Shown here: positions 13,773 through 16,050 of the stretch, piece by piece | Layout: each line of letters starts with the position of its first letter | How positions within the stretch are numbered: the stretch's first letter is position 1 | Assembly (NCBI GenBank): GCA_038043285.1 | Contig: JBBTCJ010000101.1 | Coordinates: forward strand, 1 to 16,050 | Direction of reading: 5' to 3' | DNA length: 16,050 bases | Source: JBBTCJ01 sp038043285 | GTDB taxonomy: Bacteria > Planctomycetota > Phycisphaerae > UBA1845 | Made by a program: the position numbers and the translations under genes | Notes under the pieces: model-generated | What the model saw: the letters and a program-made list of their open reading frames with translations, nothing else | Told to the model about the DNA's origin: nothing | The model's database searches: none

Positions 13773-15761
13773 TTAGGCGCGGAGCAGTCGCAAAGCATTC
13801 AGGGCCACCAACACCGTGCTCCCCTCATGCCCGATAACCGCCAGCGGCAAGGGAATCTCGCCCAGACTTGCAAACACGCTGAGAACCCCTATCACCGAAA
13901 TGGCGAAGGTCAGATTCTGCCTCACGATCCGAGCCGTCCGCTGGGCATGTCGATGCAGCCAGGAAAGCGCCTCCAGGCGATCCTTCATGATCACCACGTC
14001 CGACGCCTCCAACGCCACGTCCGCCCCCGTGCCCCCCATCGCGATTCCCACGTCGGCATGCGCCAGCGCCGGTGCGTCGTTGATCCCGTCGCCCACCAGA
14101 ACCACCGCCCCATGCCCCTCCCGAAGACTCGCCACCGCCTTCACTTTCTGCTCCGGAAGTAGGTCCGACATGAAACCGTCCAGACCGATTCGCGACGACA
14201 CGCTCTCCGCCACCACGCGGCTATCGCCCGTGAGCATCTGAACCTGCCCAACGCCCTGGGCGCGTAACGCTCCAACGCACTCCGCCGCCGCCTCGCGGAT
14301 CGTGTCCTGAAAACCCAACAGCGCCAGATCATGATCTATGACCATCGCCGCCACGGTCTTACCGCCGCGACGCATGGCTTCGCTTCTCTCCGAGAGGCCG
14401 TTCAGATCCCCCGACGGAAACTTCGCCGCTGCCGCCTCGGGCCGACCAATCCAAACCTGGCGACCTTCAACCTCTCCACTTACGCCGATACCGGGAACGG
14501 CCTCGTATCGTTGCACGGTCGGAATGCTCAGCCCGCGCTGCTTCACCGCCCGGCTTACCGCAACCGCCAGCGGATGGTTGCTCGCGCCCTCGACCGCCCC
14601 GGCCAGGCGCAGCGCCTCCTCCTCGGTCACCCCGTTCCGCGTGTCCACGTCCGTCAGGCGCATCTTCCCCGTCGTCAACGTGCCCGTCTTGTCGAACACG
14701 AACGTCCGCGCGTGCGCGATCGCCTCCAGATACGACCCGCCCTTCACCAGCACCCCGCTTCGCGCCGCCGCCGCGATCGCCGCAAGATACGCCACCGGCG
14801 TCGCAATGATGAGGGCGCACGGGCTGGCCACGATCAGCACCGCGATCCCTCGCCGCGTCGCCTCCGACCCGGCAATCCCGAACAGAAGGTTCGCCCCGAA
14901 TCCCACCAGCACCGCCGCGGCAATCACGCACACCGAGTACGTCGGACCGATGCGGTCGATCAGCCGCTGCGCCTTCGTCGGGCTGTGCCGCGCCGCCGTC
15001 ACCAGCTCCACGATCTTCGCCAGCGTCGTGTCCGACGCCAGCTTGTTGACCCGGACCTCCAATCGCCCGTTGATGTTCTGTGTGCCCGCGAACACCGCGT
15101 CGCCTACGCCGCAATCTCGCGGAACGGATTCCCCGGTGATCGCCGCCTCGTCCACCGACGAGCTTCCGGTCACGATCGTTCCGTCGACCGCAACCTTGTC
15201 GCCCGGACGAACCAGTACCAGATCGCCGATGTGCAGCTGCCGCAACGGAACCCGCCGCGTTTCGTTTCCCTCGATCCGCGTCGCCACCGCCGGAGTGAGT
15301 TGTCGCAGTCCGGTGATGGCCTTCTGCGTCCGCCGCACCGCGAACCCTTCCAACCCCCCTGAAAGAGCGAACAAAAAGAGCAGCAACGCCCCCTCGAACG
15401 GACTTCCGATGACCGCCGCAAGCCCCGCTCCCAGCAGCATCAGCAGGTCGATGTCCACCCGCAACTCGCGCAGCTTCTCCCACACCGATTCGATGGCCGG
15501 GATGCCCGCGATCGCAAACGCCAGCAACGTGCACAGACCTTGCAGCGGCGCCGGCCCCCCGCCGATTTGCAAGAACCACGCCGCCAGCAGAAATGCCCCC
15601 GCGCCGCCGGCGATGATCAGACCGATCTGGTGCGAAATCCGCTGCGCCAGCGGCGTGTAGAAAACCCGCAGGCTCGCCTCCTCCAGGTCGATGACCGTGT
15701 CATCGGCCAGGATCGGATTCAACGCCCCGCGAACCGGAAGCATGACGGGTCGACGGCTCAT
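13773..15761 (-). CDS. P1B-type metal-exporting ATPase, probably P1B-4 (CoaT/CtpD group)
   Basis: A 662-residue inner-membrane transporter that uses ATP to expel divalent transition metals. Visible motifs, numbered from the ATG at 15761: TGES (209-212) of the actuator domain, SPC (313-315) in the metal-site helix, DKTGTLT with the phosphorylated Asp at 357, NHP (395-397) in the nucleotide domain, GDGIND (557-562), and HEGST followed by LNALRLL near the C-terminus (645-649). SPC plus HEGST are the transmembrane metal-site signatures of P1B-4 pumps, which move Co, Fe, Zn or Ni; there is no CPC and no N-terminal CxxC metal-binding domain, also as in P1B-4. A GTG at 15788 would add nine residues; neither start has a clear ribosome binding site. 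No metalloregulator gene is adjacent. Substrate is inferred, not seen. Confidence 0.92.
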   Translation of the reverse strand: MSRRPVMLPVRGALNPILADDTVIDLEEASLRVFYTPLAQRISHQIGLIIAGGAGAFLLAAWFLQIGGGPAPLQGLCTLLAFAIAGIPAIESVWEKLRELRVDIDLLMLLGAGLAAVIGSPFEGALLLFLFALSGGLEGFAVRRTQKAITGLRQLTPAVATRIEGNETRRVPLRQLHIGDLVLVRPGDKVAVDGTIVTGSSSVDEAAITGESVPRDCGVGDAVFAGTQNINGRLEVRVNKLASDTTLAKIVELVTAARHSPTKAQRLIDRIGPTYSVCVIAAAVLVGFGANLLFGIAGSEATRRGIAVLIVASPCALIIATPVAYLAAIAAAARSGVLVKGGSYLEAIAHARTFVFDKTGTLTTGKMRLTDVDTRNGVTEEEALRLAGAVEGASNHPLAVAVSRAVKQRGLSIPTVQRYEAVPGIGVSGEVEGRQVWIGRPEAAAAKFPSGDLNGLSERSEAMRRGGKTVAAMVIDHDLALLGFQDTIREAAAECVGALRAQGVGQVQMLTGDSRVVAESVSSRIGLDGFMSDLLPEQKVKAVASLREGHGAVVLVGDGINDAPALAHADVGIAMGGTGADVALEASDVVIMKDRLEALSWLHRHAQRTARIVRQNLTFAISVIGVLSVFASLGEIPLPLAVIGHEGSTVLVALNALRLLRA

Positions 15762-15818
15762 GGAAGGGTAGTGTACGACCAGCTCCACCGCCCTGCACGC
15801 GGCGATCGATCGTCACAT

Positions 15819-15935
15819 CCCTCTCCCCCGTCCTCCGTAGGGTGGGCATTGCTCGCCACTCCGTGAGGGGGATTCCTCTTCCACTCCTCTCCCCCGTCGT
15901 CGGGGGAGAGGGCTGGGGTGAGGGGGTCGTTCACC
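15819..15935. repeat. Composite intergenic repeat with perfect 11-pair hairpin
   Basis: CCTCTCCCCCGTC occurs twice as a direct repeat (15820-15832 and 15886-15898). The second copy begins a perfect hairpin, CCTCTCCCCCG-TCGT-CGGGGGAGAGG (15886-15911), followed by GCTGGGGTGAGGGGG. Between the copies is GTAGGGTGGGCATTGCTCGCCAC, itself partly palindromic. Text of this kind is, from memory, a common intergenic repeat in planctomycetes and other high-GC bacteria. It lies upstream of the metal ATPase gene. Confidence 0.65.
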
Positions 15936-15995
15936 CGACGCACGTTCCCGCGGCATCGGGAGTCATTCCGGACCCGTAGGCTGAGCGACGAGCGG

Positions 15996-16024
15996 ATCCG
16001 TACCGCGACCGTGAGGGAGTGGCC
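15996..16024 (+). repeat. Further copy of the hairpin repeat family
   Basis: A 29-base stretch identical to 8495-8523, sharing the core CCGCGACCGTGAGGGAG with 174-197. Unlike the copy near 8501 it lacks the CGGTC arm and T run after the core, reading GCCGTTTC instead. Confidence 0.75.
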
Positions 16025-16029
16025 GCCGT

Positions 16030-16050
16030 TTCTTCCTCTTCTTCTTCTTC
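16030..16050. repeat. CTT-rich simple repeat at the right edge
   Basis: From 16038 the sequence is a pure CTT repeat that runs out of the window, preceded by TTCTTCCT. Its full length is unknown. Confidence 0.6.

Noticed and set aside
14338..15660. 440-codon open frame on plus, opposite the metal ATPase gene
   Set aside because: It is antisense to a gene with all P-type ATPase motifs, is Ser/Arg/Pro/Thr rich, and has no recognisable domain; such frames are common in high-GC DNA.

Overview
The window (about 62% GC by eye) looks like a chromosomal piece of a Planctomycetota bacterium. This rests on three things: a Tad pilus cluster with planctomycete-style gene content, an ECF sigma / anti-sigma / PDZ-protein trio, and a squalene-cyclase-fold plus DUF362 gene pair. 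The phylum assignment is an inference from gene content, not a search result. No rRNA, tRNA, transposase or CRISPR array was seen.

Left part (1-8236, all minus strand): a Tad (tight adherence, Flp) pilus locus. In transcription order it holds two Flp pilins of equal length (8236-8048 and 7733-7545), a TadV/CpaA prepilin peptidase (7339-6785), a TadE pseudopilin overlapping in regulation with it (6782-6345), CpaB/RcpC (6047-4941), the CpaC/RcpA secretin (4886-3288), a TadG-like protein (3180-1975), and a CpaE/TadZ ATPase (1468-278). A start codon with a good ribosome binding site at the left edge (10-8) probably begins the next gene, where cpaF/tadA would be expected. Together these would process pilins, build the outer-membrane channel and position the machine. 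Several intergenic gaps are long (205-506 bases). They carry a very strong hairpin between the pilins and the peptidase, and a sigma-54-like promoter followed at once by a perfect inverted repeat before the first pilin. The secretin gene seems to change coding frame near its 3' end.

Middle (8237-10792): a divergent intergenic region with three tandem copies of a short hairpin-forming repeat, then two plus-strand genes: a terpenoid-cyclase-fold repeat protein without a visible catalytic DxDD motif, and a Tat-exported DUF362 protein. A convergent gap follows.

Right part (10792-16050, minus strand): an ECF sigma factor, a membrane-anchored anti-sigma-like protein and an exported PDZ-domain protein, read as one operon; upstream of them lies a P1B-type metal-exporting ATPase whose motifs (SPC, HEGST) fit the P1B-4 (CoaT/CtpD) group. 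The right edge is non-coding and repeat-rich, including another copy of the repeat family that also occurs at 174-197 and 8461-8567.
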